Assembly: GCA_900547595.1 (NCBI GenBank)
Contig: URHE01000001.1
Location: forward strand, 1 to 64,000
Length of the DNA: 64,000 nucleotides
Origin: an uncultured Desulfovibrio sp.
GTDB taxonomy: Bacteria; Desulfobacterota; Desulfovibrionia; Desulfovibrionales; Desulfovibrionaceae
Direction: 5' to 3'
Shown: positions 23,791 to 32,233 of the stretch, one piece after another
Layout: every line of letters starts with the position of its first letter
How positions within the stretch are numbered: position 1 is the first letter of the stretch
The notes under the pieces: model-generated
The model's database searches: none
What the model was told of the DNA's origin: nothing
Seen by the model: only the letters and a program-made list of their open reading frames with translations
Program-made: the position numbers and the translations under genes

Positions 23791-24714
23791 ATGACGGCAC
23801 ATGAAAGGAAACAGGACACGCGGCTGCGCATAGGCTGGATCGGCACCGGGGTCATGGGCCACTCCATGGCCGGACATCTGCTGGATGCGGGCTGGCCGCT
23901 CACCGTCTACACACGCAGCAAGGCCAAGGCCGAGCCGCTGCTGGCCAGGGGCGCCGCGTGGGGGGAAAGCCCTGCCGCCGTGGCGCGCGCCTCGGACGCG
24001 GTTTTTTCCATCGTGGGCTTTCCCGCTGATGTGGAAGCGGTCATGCTCGGCCCGGACGGCGCGCTGAACGGTCTGGCCAGGGGCGGCATCCTGTGCGACA
24101 TGACCACCTCCAGCCCGGAACTTGCCCGGCGCATCGCCGCCGAGGCCGAAGCGCGCGGCTGCGCCAGCCTTGACGCCCCTGTGACGGGCGGCGACGTGGG
24201 CGCGCGCGAGGGCACGCTCTCCATCTTCGTCGGCGGTGACGCCACCGCCCTTGCGACACTCAGGCCCTGTTTCGAGGCCATGGGCAAACGCCTCATGCAC
24301 TGCGGAGGCCCCGGCTCCGGCCAGCAGGCCAAGCTCGCCAACCAGATCGCTGTGGCTGGCGTCATGTTCAGCGTGTGCGAATCCCTGCTTTTCGCCAAAG
24401 AAGCAGGGCTGGATGTGGCCCAGTGGCTCGAGCTCGTGGTTCCGGGTGCCGCCGGGAGCACGGCCATGAACACGCTGGGGCGGCGCCTGCTCAAGCCGGA
24501 CTATGCGCCGGGCTTTTTCATCGACCATTTCATCAAGGACCTTGGCCTCTGCCTTGAGGAATGCCGCCGGATGCGTCTGGTGCTTCCCGGCGCCACCCTG
24601 GCCGAGGAGTTTTACAGAATGATGCAGGCCCAGGGCCAAGGCCGCGACGGCACCCAGGCCCTCATCCGCTGCCTGGCCGAACTCTCCGGCAAGGAGTGGC
24701 GCGGGCAGGCATAA
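23791..24714 (+). CDS. NAD(P)-dependent beta-hydroxyacid dehydrogenase (3-hydroxyisobutyrate dehydrogenase family)
   Basis: A 307-residue oxidoreductase. The Rossmann motif IGWIGTGVMGHSMAGHLL is at residues 11-28, the substrate signature LDAPVTGGDVGAREGTLSIF is near residue 130, and the catalytic lysine helix GSGQQAKLANQIAV is near residue 175. Family members reduce or oxidise small hydroxyacids (3-hydroxyisobutyrate, tartronate semialdehyde, succinic semialdehyde); which one applies here is not visible. It is followed 75 bp later by the branching enzyme, with no obvious metabolic link. Confidence 0.9.
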   Translation: MTAHERKQDTRLRIGWIGTGVMGHSMAGHLLDAGWPLTVYTRSKAKAEPLLARGAAWGESPAAVARASDAVFSIVGFPADVEAVMLGPDGALNGLARGGILCDMTTSSPELARRIAAEAEARGCASLDAPVTGGDVGAREGTLSIFVGGDATALATLRPCFEAMGKRLMHCGGPGSGQQAKLANQIAVAGVMFSVCESLLFAKEAGLDVAQWLELVVPGAAGSTAMNTLGRRLLKPDYAPGFFIDHFIKDLGLCLEECRRMRLVLPGATLAEEFYRMMQAQGQGRDGTQALIRCLAELSGKEWRGQA

Positions 24715-24789
24715 TCGCCGCGCCTTCGGACGCGCATTCGCGCGGCAGGCGACGCGCGGCACAACCGCCGTGTGCGGGGAGCTTCCGCC

Positions 24790-26829
24790 ATGTCGTACAC
24801 GCCGCCCCAAAACCCGCTGGAAGACCCGGCGCTTGCGCCCTACCGTGACTTTCTGCTCCGGCGCAGCCGCGACTTTGCCGCGGAAATGGACCGCATTGCC
24901 GCCAGCTTCGGCTCATTGCGCGCCTATGCCGACCTGTACAAGGTCTTTGGCCTCCATCTTGTCCATGACGCCAATGGCGGCGAGCACTGGCGCTGGCGGG
25001 AGTACATGCCGCACGCCGAGGCGCTGTGGCTGACCACCAGCCGTCTCAACTTTCAGCGGCGCGCGAGCCATCGCTTTGAAAAAAAGGAAAATGGCGTCTT
25101 TGAACTGACCCTGCCCCGCGAGGCGCTTGCCCACGGGGAATATGTGGAATTGCGCGTCCAGCCGCAAGGCAGCCTGAGCCGGGGGCTGGACAAAACGCCG
25201 CCGCCCTTGCGGCGCGTGCCCGCCTTCGCCCAATGGGTCGAGCAGGACAGGGATGTTCCGGAGCAGTGGTGCGCGCGCGTCTGGCACCCCGCCGAGCCCT
25301 ATCGCTTCCGCCACCGGCGCCCCGGCGCCCTGGTGTTCCCGCGCATCTACGAAGCCCATGTGGGCATGGCGCAATCCTCCCTTGACCATAGGGGAGACAG
25401 CGTCGGCAGCTATGAATACTTCACGCGCCAGATACTGCCACGCATCAAGGCCGACGGGTACACCGCGGTGCAGCTCATGGGCATTCTGGAGCATCCGCTC
25501 TACCGTTCGTTCGGCTATCAGGTGAGCGGCTATTTCGCGCCCAGCTCGCGCTACGGCACGCCCGACGGCTTCAAGGCGCTGGTGGACGCGGCCCACGGCC
25601 TGGGGCTTGCCGTCATCCTCGACATCACCCACAGCCACGCCGCGTCCAATACGGAACAGGGCCTTGCCGCCTATGACGGCAGCCACTACCTTTTCAGCAG
25701 CAAGGTCAACCAGTGGGGCACGCCCTCGTTTGACTATACGCAGGAAATGACGCGGCGCTTCCTGCTCTCCAACTGCCGTTACTGGCTGGAAGAGTTCCGC
25801 GTGGACGGCTTCCGCTTTGACGCCGTGGGCAACATGCTCTACCTCGACCATGGCCGGGATGACGACTTTTCCCATGTGGGGCGCTGTTTCTTTGGCAAGG
25901 ACGGCGCACCGCGCGAGGACGCGGCGGGCGAACTCTATCTTTGCCTTGCCAATGCCCTTGTCCACGAGGAAGTGCCGCACGGCGTGACCATCGCCGAAGA
26001 GTTTTCCGGCATGCCCGGCCTTACCTGCCCGCCGGATCAGGGCGGTCTGGGCTTTGACTACCGTTTCGCCATGGGGATCCCCGACTATTGGGCCAAGGTC
26101 GTGGAACACCCGCGCGACATGGGCAGCCTCTGGTACGAGATGACCAATCACCGCCCCTATGACCGCACCATCAGCTATGTGGAATGCCATGACCAGTGCA
26201 TCAACGGCGACGATGCCATGATCTGGCGCCTGCTCGGCGATGCCATGTACCACAGCATGGGCGCCTCGGCGGAAACCTGGAACATTTCCCGCGGGCTGGC
26301 CTTTTACCGCCTCATGCGCCTCATCACGCTGGCCACCGCCGATGCGGGCTATCTCAATTTCATGGGCAACGAGTTCGGCCATCCCGAATGGCTGGATGCC
26401 GAGGAACACGCCCACCGCCAGTGGCATCTGGCCGATCAGGCCGGGCTCAAGTATTCCGGGCTTGCCGCATGGGACAAGGCCCAGCTTCAGGGGCTTGTGG
26501 CCAAACATCTGGAGGACTTTTGCGCGCCTCCCCTCTTCCGGTTCATCCATGAGGAGGAGCGGCTGCTCGCTTTTGAACGCGGGCGGCTGCTGTTCGCCTT
26601 CAATTTCAACGAGACCCGCGCCCGGCAGAATCTGCTCTTTGCCGTGACACCCGGCAAATATGTGGAAGTGCTTTCGTCCGACGAGACGCGGTTTGCCGGA
26701 CACGGCAACCTTGCGTTGACGCACCCGCCCCTGGAACATTTCACCGTGCCGCTGGCGGACAGGCCCGAACAGGATATCGAGCTCTATCTGCCGCCCATGG
26801 TGGCGCTGGTGCTCCATCGCGAGGATTAA
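24790..26829 (+). CDS. 1,4-alpha-glucan (glycogen) branching enzyme, GH13_8-like
   Basis: A 679-residue alpha-amylase-family protein. A CBM48-like N-terminal domain is followed by the TIM barrel, with region I VILDITHSHA, the nucleophile Asp in EEFRVDGFRFDAVGNMLY, the acid Glu in TIAEEFSGMPG and the last Asp in SYVECHDQ. ISYVECHDQ and the FRVDGFRFD wording are closer to the eukaryotic-type branching enzymes than to E. coli GlgB. The ATG at 24790 has GGGGAG upstream. It would introduce alpha-1,6 branches into glycogen; no other glycogen gene is in the window. Its stop overlaps a potential start of the next gene (TAATG). Confidence 0.88.
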   Translation: MSYTPPQNPLEDPALAPYRDFLLRRSRDFAAEMDRIAASFGSLRAYADLYKVFGLHLVHDANGGEHWRWREYMPHAEALWLTTSRLNFQRRASHRFEKKENGVFELTLPREALAHGEYVELRVQPQGSLSRGLDKTPPPLRRVPAFAQWVEQDRDVPEQWCARVWHPAEPYRFRHRRPGALVFPRIYEAHVGMAQSSLDHRGDSVGSYEYFTRQILPRIKADGYTAVQLMGILEHPLYRSFGYQVSGYFAPSSRYGTPDGFKALVDAAHGLGLAVILDITHSHAASNTEQGLAAYDGSHYLFSSKVNQWGTPSFDYTQEMTRRFLLSNCRYWLEEFRVDGFRFDAVGNMLYLDHGRDDDFSHVGRCFFGKDGAPREDAAGELYLCLANALVHEEVPHGVTIAEEFSGMPGLTCPPDQGGLGFDYRFAMGIPDYWAKVVEHPRDMGSLWYEMTNHRPYDRTISYVECHDQCINGDDAMIWRLLGDAMYHSMGASAETWNISRGLAFYRLMRLITLATADAGYLNFMGNEFGHPEWLDAEEHAHRQWHLADQAGLKYSGLAAWDKAQLQGLVAKHLEDFCAPPLFRFIHEEERLLAFERGRLLFAFNFNETRARQNLLFAVTPGKYVEVLSSDETRFAGHGNLALTHPPLEHFTVPLADRPEQDIELYLPPMVALVLHRED

Positions 26830-26873
26830 TGCGTCCCGCCGCCACACTTGCGCCGCCATCAGGGGAAACACGC

Positions 26874-27881
26874 ATGCCCGAAAGCGCCCCGCGGGCGACA
26901 TCCGGCTCCATGTCATCCACGGAGCGCGTGGATGTGGCCGTCAACATTTTCGCCAAACCGTTTCAGACGGCCCTTGCCCTTCTGTCGCTTCTGAAACAAA
27001 GCTCCGGCCATGTGGGGACCATCTGGCTCCAGTATGAACCGATGGGGTCACGCTATGACAACATCAGTCCATATGTGATTGCCAGATATTTGCGGGAGGA
27101 AATGGAGTGGCCCTGCCGCATCTTCCAGCCGGAGTACTGGCTGGCCCGCGAAGCCGTGGACCGGACGCGCCTCAGTGATGCCGTCTACCGCATGGGCATC
27201 CGCTATCAGTACGCTTTTGAGCACAGCCAAAGCCGCAGGCTGCTGCTCATGCACAACGATGTTTTTGTTTTCAGGGATGCCCTAGGCGACATGCTTGCGG
27301 CCATGGGCGACGCCTTCGCCATCGGCAGAGTGGGACAATGCTGGAACTGCCCCGCCAGCAAGGCGGCGGTGGTGAACGATGTCATGGGCAGCAAACCCTG
27401 CGCGCCGGAACGGTATGCGGAATTCAGGCCGGATGCCGCCACCTTGCGGCGCCTGTACGCGCGCACCCGCGAACTGGGCATCTTCGTGCGCCCCTATGAC
27501 CAGGGCTTTGCGGACGGTTTTGACGAACAGCCCTGGCCGCTGCCGGAATGCCGCGTCAATGAATGGTTCTGCCTGCTGGACCTGGAACGGACACGGCCAC
27601 ACTGCGCGCCCCTGGGCCCCGCCCTGCCGCCAGGGGCCTTCGGCGCCTGCGGTCCCTGCAATCTGGATACCGCCGTGCCCTGGTTCCGCGCCATGCACGC
27701 CCGGGGCTTCCACGCCCGGCACTTTGATCTGGACCCGTATCTCCGGCACTGGGTGGGCACCGGCAACAAGACGCCGCGCCGCTATGCCCTGGCGGAGGAC
27801 AAGGCGCGGCGGCTGCTGCAAACCCATTTTCCGGACTATATGGCGTGGCTCGGGCGCACAACCGGTGCTGGCCGCCCGTAA
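26874..27881 (+). CDS. Possible glycosyltransferase-like protein, unknown function
   Basis: About 335 residues from the ATG at 26874 (AGGGGA upstream); an ATG at 26829 overlapping the preceding stop is also possible. The N-terminal VDVAVNIFAKPFQTALALLS followed by LLMHNDVFVFRDALGDML has the look of a GT-A-type nucleotide-sugar fold with an acidic motif (NDV), but no family is clearly matched. The C-terminal half is rich in Cys, Arg and aromatic residues (GACGPCNLDTAVPWF). It follows the branching enzyme closely and precedes the convergent dTDP-sugar genes, so a polysaccharide role is plausible. Confidence 0.55.
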   Translation: MPESAPRATSGSMSSTERVDVAVNIFAKPFQTALALLSLLKQSSGHVGTIWLQYEPMGSRYDNISPYVIARYLREEMEWPCRIFQPEYWLAREAVDRTRLSDAVYRMGIRYQYAFEHSQSRRLLLMHNDVFVFRDALGDMLAAMGDAFAIGRVGQCWNCPASKAAVVNDVMGSKPCAPERYAEFRPDAATLRRLYARTRELGIFVRPYDQGFADGFDEQPWPLPECRVNEWFCLLDLERTRPHCAPLGPALPPGAFGACGPCNLDTAVPWFRAMHARGFHARHFDLDPYLRHWVGTGNKTPRRYALAEDKARRLLQTHFPDYMAWLGRTTGAGRP

Positions 27882-27904
27882 GCGTCCCTGACGGGAGACA
27901 CGCC

Positions 27905-28474
27905 TCAGACAAAGGTGGGACACTGGGCAAGCGGGAGCCCGCGCGTGTCCTTTTCCGAAAGGATCGGGCCGCCTTCGGGGAACGGCCAGTCAATGCCAAG
28001 CGCCGGATCATCCCACTTCAGGCAGTATTCATCATCGGGGGCATAATAGGTCGTGCACTTGTAGACGAATTCCGCCCCATCGCCGAGCACGAGAAACCCG
28101 TGGGCAAAGCCCGGCGGCACCCAGAACATATGGTGCGCCTCCGCGTCCAGCACCACGGCGTAGCTCTTGCCAAAGGCGGGGGAGGAACGGCGCAGGTCAA
28201 CGGCCACGTCAAAAACGCTGCCGCTGATGACCCGCAGGAGCTTGCCCTGGGGCTGGCGCAACTGGTAATGCAGCCCGCGCAGGACGCGTCCGCGGGAACG
28301 ACTCTGGTTGTCCTGCACGAAGACATGGCCGCCGCAATGGCGGGCAAACTCGTTTTGCCGGAAGGTTTCCATGAAAAAGCCGCGCGCGTCCCCATGCAGG
28401 GTCGGCACCATCACCACCGGCCCGTCAGGCGCAAGGGTATGGAATTCCATCTGACCAGATTCTCCCGTTTCCAT
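27905..28474 (-). CDS. rfbC: dTDP-4-dehydrorhamnose 3,5-epimerase
   Basis: A 189-residue cupin-fold epimerase acting on dTDP-4-dehydro-6-deoxyglucose. The features seen are MVPTLHGDARGFFMETFRQN at the start of the barrel, catalytic His in RVLRGLHYQLRQPQGKLLRV, and FWVPPGFAHGFLVLGD with the conserved substrate pocket. Length is normal for the family. It is the last of three consecutive minus-strand genes (rfbB-rfbA-rfbC); rfbD is not adjacent. Confidence 0.95.
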   Translation of the reverse strand: METGESGQMEFHTLAPDGPVVMVPTLHGDARGFFMETFRQNEFARHCGGHVFVQDNQSRSRGRVLRGLHYQLRQPQGKLLRVISGSVFDVAVDLRRSSPAFGKSYAVVLDAEAHHMFWVPPGFAHGFLVLGDGAEFVYKCTTYYAPDDEYCLKWDDPALGIDWPFPEGGPILSEKDTRGLPLAQCPTFV

Positions 28475-28518
28475 CTCCGGAACATCAATACCGCTTTTCA
28501 GGGGGGAAGGGAAAAGCC

Positions 28519-29418
28519 CTATCCTTCGCTTTCCGCCCGTTGCGTCGAATCCACGAGCCGCAGAAGGTATTGCCCATAGTCCGTCTTGCCGAAAAACTCT
28601 CCGGCGCGCCGCATCTCCGCATCGCTGATCCAGCCGTTCTGCCAGGCGATCTCTTCAAGGCAGGCCACCTTGAGCCCCTGCCGGGCCTCGATGGTCTGCA
28701 CATAGGAAGAGGCTTCAAGCAGGCTCGCGTGCGTTCCCGTGTCCAGCCACGCAAAGCCGCGGCCAAGGCGTTCCACATGAAGCTGTCCACGCTCCAGATA
28801 TGCCTGATTGACGCTCGTGATCTCCAGCTCGCCCCGCGCGGAAGGCTTCAGGCTGCGGGCGATGTCGAGCACTGACGCATCATAAAAATACAGGCCGGTC
28901 ACGGCATAGCGGGAACGGGGCCGGGCGGGCTTTTCCTCAATATGGACGGCTTTTCCGGAAGCGTCAAAAGTGACCACCCCGAAGCGTTGCGGGTCCCTGA
29001 CCTGATAGCCGAAAATGGTGGCGCCCTGCGTGCGGGCCACCGCCCGGTTCAGTTTTTCCGTGAAGTGCACGCCATGAAAGACATTGTCGCCCAGGATCAG
29101 ACAGACGGGAGAGCCGGCCAGAAACTCCTCGCCAATGAGAAACGCCTGGGCGATGCCCTCCGGTTTCGGCTGCGCGGCATAGCTGAGATGCAGCCCGAAA
29201 CGGGAGCCGTCGCCCAGCAGGCGCTGGTATTGCGGCAGATCCCCTGGTGTGGAAATGAGCAGAATCTCCCGGATGCCGCCGAGCATGAGCACCGAGAGGG
29301 GGTAATAGATCATGGGCTTGTCATAGACCGGCAGGAGCTGCTTGGAAACACCCAGGGTGATGGGGTACAGGCGCGTGCCCGTCCCACCGGCAAGCACGAT
29401 CCCCTTGCAGGCGGTCAT
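28519..29418 (-). CDS. rfbA: Glucose-1-phosphate thymidylyltransferase
   Basis: A 299-residue nucleotidyltransferase making dTDP-glucose. N-terminal [20 protein letters not shown] and [20 protein letters not shown] are the family signatures; [10 protein letters not shown] carries the metal-binding Asp. The ATG at 29418 overlaps the rfbB stop (ATGA), so the frame upstream to 29490 is not used. Normal length for RmlA. Confidence 0.97.
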   Translation of the reverse strand: MTACKGIVLAGGTGTRLYPITLGVSKQLLPVYDKPMIYYPLSVLMLGGIREILLISTPGDLPQYQRLLGDGSRFGLHLSYAAQPKPEGIAQAFLIGEEFLAGSPVCLILGDNVFHGVHFTEKLNRAVARTQGATIFGYQVRDPQRFGVVTFDASGKAVHIEEKPARPRSRYAVTGLYFYDASVLDIARSLKPSARGELEITSVNQAYLERGQLHVERLGRGFAWLDTGTHASLLEASSYVQTIEARQGLKVACLEEIAWQNGWISDAEMRRAGEFFGKTDYGQYLLRLVDSTQRAESEG

Positions 29419-30524
29419 ACGTCCTCCATGCGGCTGCCCGTGCCGAGCCGTTCGCAACGGTAGGTGCCGTCCAGGACCTTCCGCCACCACGTCTCATTGT
29501 CCAGATACCAGCGCACCGTGTCCGCAAGGCCGTCGCCAAAGGACACACGCGGCCGCCAGCCCAGTTCCCGCCGTATCTTGCCCGCATCAATGGCATAGCG
29601 GCCATCATGGCCCGGCCTGTCCGCCACCAGGGTGATGAGGTCTTCATAGCGGCGCACGCCCGCCGGCTTCCGCGGCGCGAGAGTTTCCAGATGCCCGCAA
29701 ATGGCGCGGACAACGTCGATATTCCTCTGCTCGTTGCTGCCCCCCACCGCATAGGTCTCCCCCACGCTCCCCCGGGCCAGCACCAGAAGGAGGGCGCGCA
29801 CATGGTCCTCCACATGGAGCCAGTCGCGGATCTGCGCGCCCGTTCCGTAGACGGGCAGCTGCCGCCCGGCCAGGGCATTGATGATGGTAAGGGGGATGAG
29901 CTTTTCCGGAAATTGCCGGGGACCGTAATTGTTGGAACAGTTGGTGATGAGCGTGGGCAGTCCGTAGGTACGCTGCCAGGCCCGCACAAGATGGTCGCTT
30001 GCGGCCTTGCTTGCCGAATACGGGGAACTCGGCGCATAGGGGGTGGATTCGCTGAACAGCGCGTCCCCGGAACCCGCGCCGGCATCGGCAAGGTCGCCAA
30101 AGACCTCGTCCGTGGAAATATGGAGGAAACGAAAACTGGCGGCTTTTTCCGGCCTCGCGGCGGCAAGCCCGCGCCAGTAGCGGCGCGCCTCCTCCAGAAG
30201 GACGAAGGTGCCGCGCACATTGGTTTCCAGAAACGCGCCCGGGCTGTCGATGGAGCGGTCCACATGGCTTTCCGCCGCCAGGTGCATGACCGCATCGGGC
30301 TCGAACACCTCAAAAGCCGCGCGCATGGCGGCGGCATCGGCAATATCCGCATGGATGAAGTTGTAGCGGGGATGTTCCTCCACTTCCGCCAGGGAGGCGC
30401 GATTGCCGGAATAGGTGAGCTTGTCGATATTGACAACGCGCCAGTCATCCCTCAGGAGCGCCGCGCGCACAGCCGCCGAGCCGATGAAGCCCGCCCCTCC
30501 CGTGATCAAAAGCGTATGCGCCAT
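29415..30524 (-). CDS. rfbB: dTDP-glucose 4,6-dehydratase
   Basis: A 369-residue extended short-chain dehydrogenase. The NAD motif is [16 protein letters not shown] at the N-terminus, [12 protein letters not shown] follows, and the catalytic [15 protein letters not shown] has Tyr and Lys. The ATG at 30524 is the conserved start (MAHTLL); the longer open frame upstream lacks homology. First gene of the rfbBAC run and coupled to rfbA by a 4-nt overlap. Confidence 0.96.
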   Translation of the reverse strand: MAHTLLITGGAGFIGSAAVRAALLRDDWRVVNIDKLTYSGNRASLAEVEEHPRYNFIHADIADAAAMRAAFEVFEPDAVMHLAAESHVDRSIDSPGAFLETNVRGTFVLLEEARRYWRGLAAARPEKAASFRFLHISTDEVFGDLADAGAGSGDALFSESTPYAPSSPYSASKAASDHLVRAWQRTYGLPTLITNCSNNYGPRQFPEKLIPLTIINALAGRQLPVYGTGAQIRDWLHVEDHVRALLLVLARGSVGETYAVGGSNEQRNIDVVRAICGHLETLAPRKPAGVRRYEDLITLVADRPGHDGRYAIDAGKIRRELGWRPRVSFGDGLADTVRWYLDNETWWRKVLDGTYRCERLGTGSRMEDV

Positions 30525-30600
30525 ACCGCGATCAACCTCCGGGGAAAGTATACAGAAGAGGATGCCGCCATGCAAACGCGTCCCACCGCAGGCCGGCAGC

Positions 30601-31158
30601 TCAAAGGCGCATGTCCGTTTCGCATATCCCCAGCGCGCGCAGCCGGGCATAGACCATGGCGCAGGCTTCGGCGTCCGAAGCGGCATTGTGATGCCGGAGC
30701 GGAATGCCGAAATGCGCGCATACGCAGTCCAGACTGCGGGAGGGAAGCGCCAGGGGAGCCCGGCGGGCCCCCCTGAGGGTGCAAAGAAAGGGCTGCGCCG
30801 GCGGGGCCAGACCGGCGGCACGGCAACAGGCATGAAGGACGCGCCGGTCAAACTGCGCGTTATGGGCCAGCAGAAAGCGGGCCCCTTCCAGAAGCTTCGC
30901 GGCGCACGGCCAGACCTCGGCAAACGTGGGCTGATCTTTCAGATCGCGCCAGCGCAGACCGTGGATATGGGTGAACCACACGCGCGAGGAGGGCGGCCGT
31001 AACAGGCTTTCAAAGCGCGCCACGACGGTTCCGCCCTCAATGCGTGCCAGCCCCACGGCACAGGCGTAATGCGCCTCGCGCCCCGAGGTTTCAAAATCAA
31101 TGGCGACACAGGGGGCTTCGCCCGGACGCTGCGGCGCCGTTGCCTCAACCGGCGGCAT
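30601..31158 (-). CDS. DnaQ-like 3'-5' exonuclease (DEDDh family)
   Basis: A 185-residue exonuclease domain protein. Motif Exo I is [10 protein letters not shown], Exo II is [14 protein letters not shown], and Exo III is [17 protein letters not shown] with the catalytic His and Asp. It resembles the epsilon-type nuclease domain used in proofreading or repair but is free-standing. The ATG at 31158 overlaps the preceding gene by 14 nt. It is the last of three coupled genes (SNase-like, hypothetical, exonuclease). Confidence 0.88.
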   Translation of the reverse strand: MPPVEATAPQRPGEAPCVAIDFETSGREAHYACAVGLARIEGGTVVARFESLLRPPSSRVWFTHIHGLRWRDLKDQPTFAEVWPCAAKLLEGARFLLAHNAQFDRRVLHACCRAAGLAPPAQPFLCTLRGARRAPLALPSRSLDCVCAHFGIPLRHHNAASDAEACAMVYARLRALGICETDMRL

Positions 31159-31564
31159 GGCGGGCCGCCTCGGCCAGGCGCGCCGCGATGTACTCCCGCA
31201 TTTCCGAAGAATCTTCATCAAGATTGAAGCACATGGCATCCTCGCCGAGCAGCCCCTGGGGGACGAAATCCCCCTGCTCATCCGGGTCGCTGACCATGTC
31301 CGCGTAAAAACAGACCGAGAGCCAGCGGCTTTCCGGCTCGTCATCCACAACGTCCACAAGAACAAAGAGTTCCCGCGTTTTCTGGGCGGCGTGCCTGGCC
31401 CGCAGCGAATAGCTGATGCCGGGGCGGGCCTTGAACTCCAGCGCCACATCCGGCAGCCCGGCGAGAAAACGCCGCCAGGCTTCAAACGCCGGCTTGACGT
31501 GAAGCGGGTCCTGCCGCCAGTCCTCCTCAAAGCGCTTCAGTTCCTGCGTAGCGGATTCATTCAT
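31145..31564 (-). CDS. Conserved-looking hypothetical protein
   Basis: A 139-residue acidic protein of unknown function (ends [11 protein letters not shown]). It contains the segment SRWLSVCFYADMVSDPDEQG and a helical C-terminus. It begins at overlapping ATGAATGA after the SNase-like gene and overlaps the exonuclease gene by 14 nt, so all three are co-translated. No motif gives a function. Confidence 0.75.
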   Translation of the reverse strand: MNESATQELKRFEEDWRQDPLHVKPAFEAWRRFLAGLPDVALEFKARPGISYSLRARHAAQKTRELFVLVDVVDDEPESRWLSVCFYADMVSDPDEQGDFVPQGLLGEDAMCFNLDEDSSEMREYIAARLAEAARHAAG

Positions 31565-32108
31565 GGCTGTTTCCCGTAGGGCGCCGTTTTTCCGGCGTTC
31601 CCGATTTGCCGCCCCACTGCCAGGGCGGGCTTGTCATATTCAGGCTCCATACGCCGCGCCGGGCCTTGACGGCCCCATGTTCCTGGATATGCCAGCGGCG
31701 GCAGAGCATGGCCCGGCAGGTGGACCTGTCCACCCATGCCAGCCCCTCCTCGACCAGGAGATTGTTGACCGACCGGTCCTTCACCTGCACCAGGGCGCTG
31801 ACCACGCCCTCGGCATCGGAACCCACGATACTGAGGACGACCTTCGTCCCCGGCGGCAGCAGACGCATGAGCGCGTCGCGCGTTTCCCTGCCGAAGGGCT
31901 GCTCGTCGGTGGGCATGCCGATGCCGTACAGGCTGACGGTATAGTCAGGGGGCTTCCGCAGCCAGCGCTCGGTGACGGCGATGAGATTGCCCTCCTCCAC
32001 ACGCACCACATAGGCCGTGGCCCGGTGGGGGGTAATGGTCTCCCAGGCAAAGGCCGCCTCCGCGGCCAGCAGCACGGCCCACAGGGCCGCAAGAATACCC
32101 CAGCGCAT
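31557..32108 (-). CDS. Secreted SNase-fold protein with altered active site
   Basis: A 183-residue protein with a signal peptide (ALWAVLLAAEAAFA) and a staphylococcal-nuclease-like core. The order of strands and the VNNLLVEEGLAWVD segment match the family. The catalytic blocks are changed: the usual DGDT is EEGN, and the R..GIDAPE block reads SLYGIGMPTDEQ. It is therefore probably non-nucleolytic or has a different activity. Contrast with the intact SNase at 45253-45948. The ATG at 32108 is chosen for the signal peptide. Confidence 0.75.
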   Translation of the reverse strand: MRWGILAALWAVLLAAEAAFAWETITPHRATAYVVRVEEGNLIAVTERWLRKPPDYTVSLYGIGMPTDEQPFGRETRDALMRLLPPGTKVVLSIVGSDAEGVVSALVQVKDRSVNNLLVEEGLAWVDRSTCRAMLCRRWHIQEHGAVKARRGVWSLNMTSPPWQWGGKSGTPEKRRPTGNSHE

Positions 32109-32233
32109 GCCTCCCCCTGTTGCAGCAGCAAGTCGCGCGTCCTGTATCCGCAGGGTATGAACATGCCCGCCCTTCCGCAGCCTTGTCAAGCCGGGGAAGG
32201 ACGGGCAAAAAAGAACGCCGGGGAGCGACCGCG

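Noticed and set aside
24913..26916. 667-codon minus-strand open frame
   Set aside because: Antisense to the branching enzyme, whose catalytic motifs are clear; no ribosome binding site or homology.
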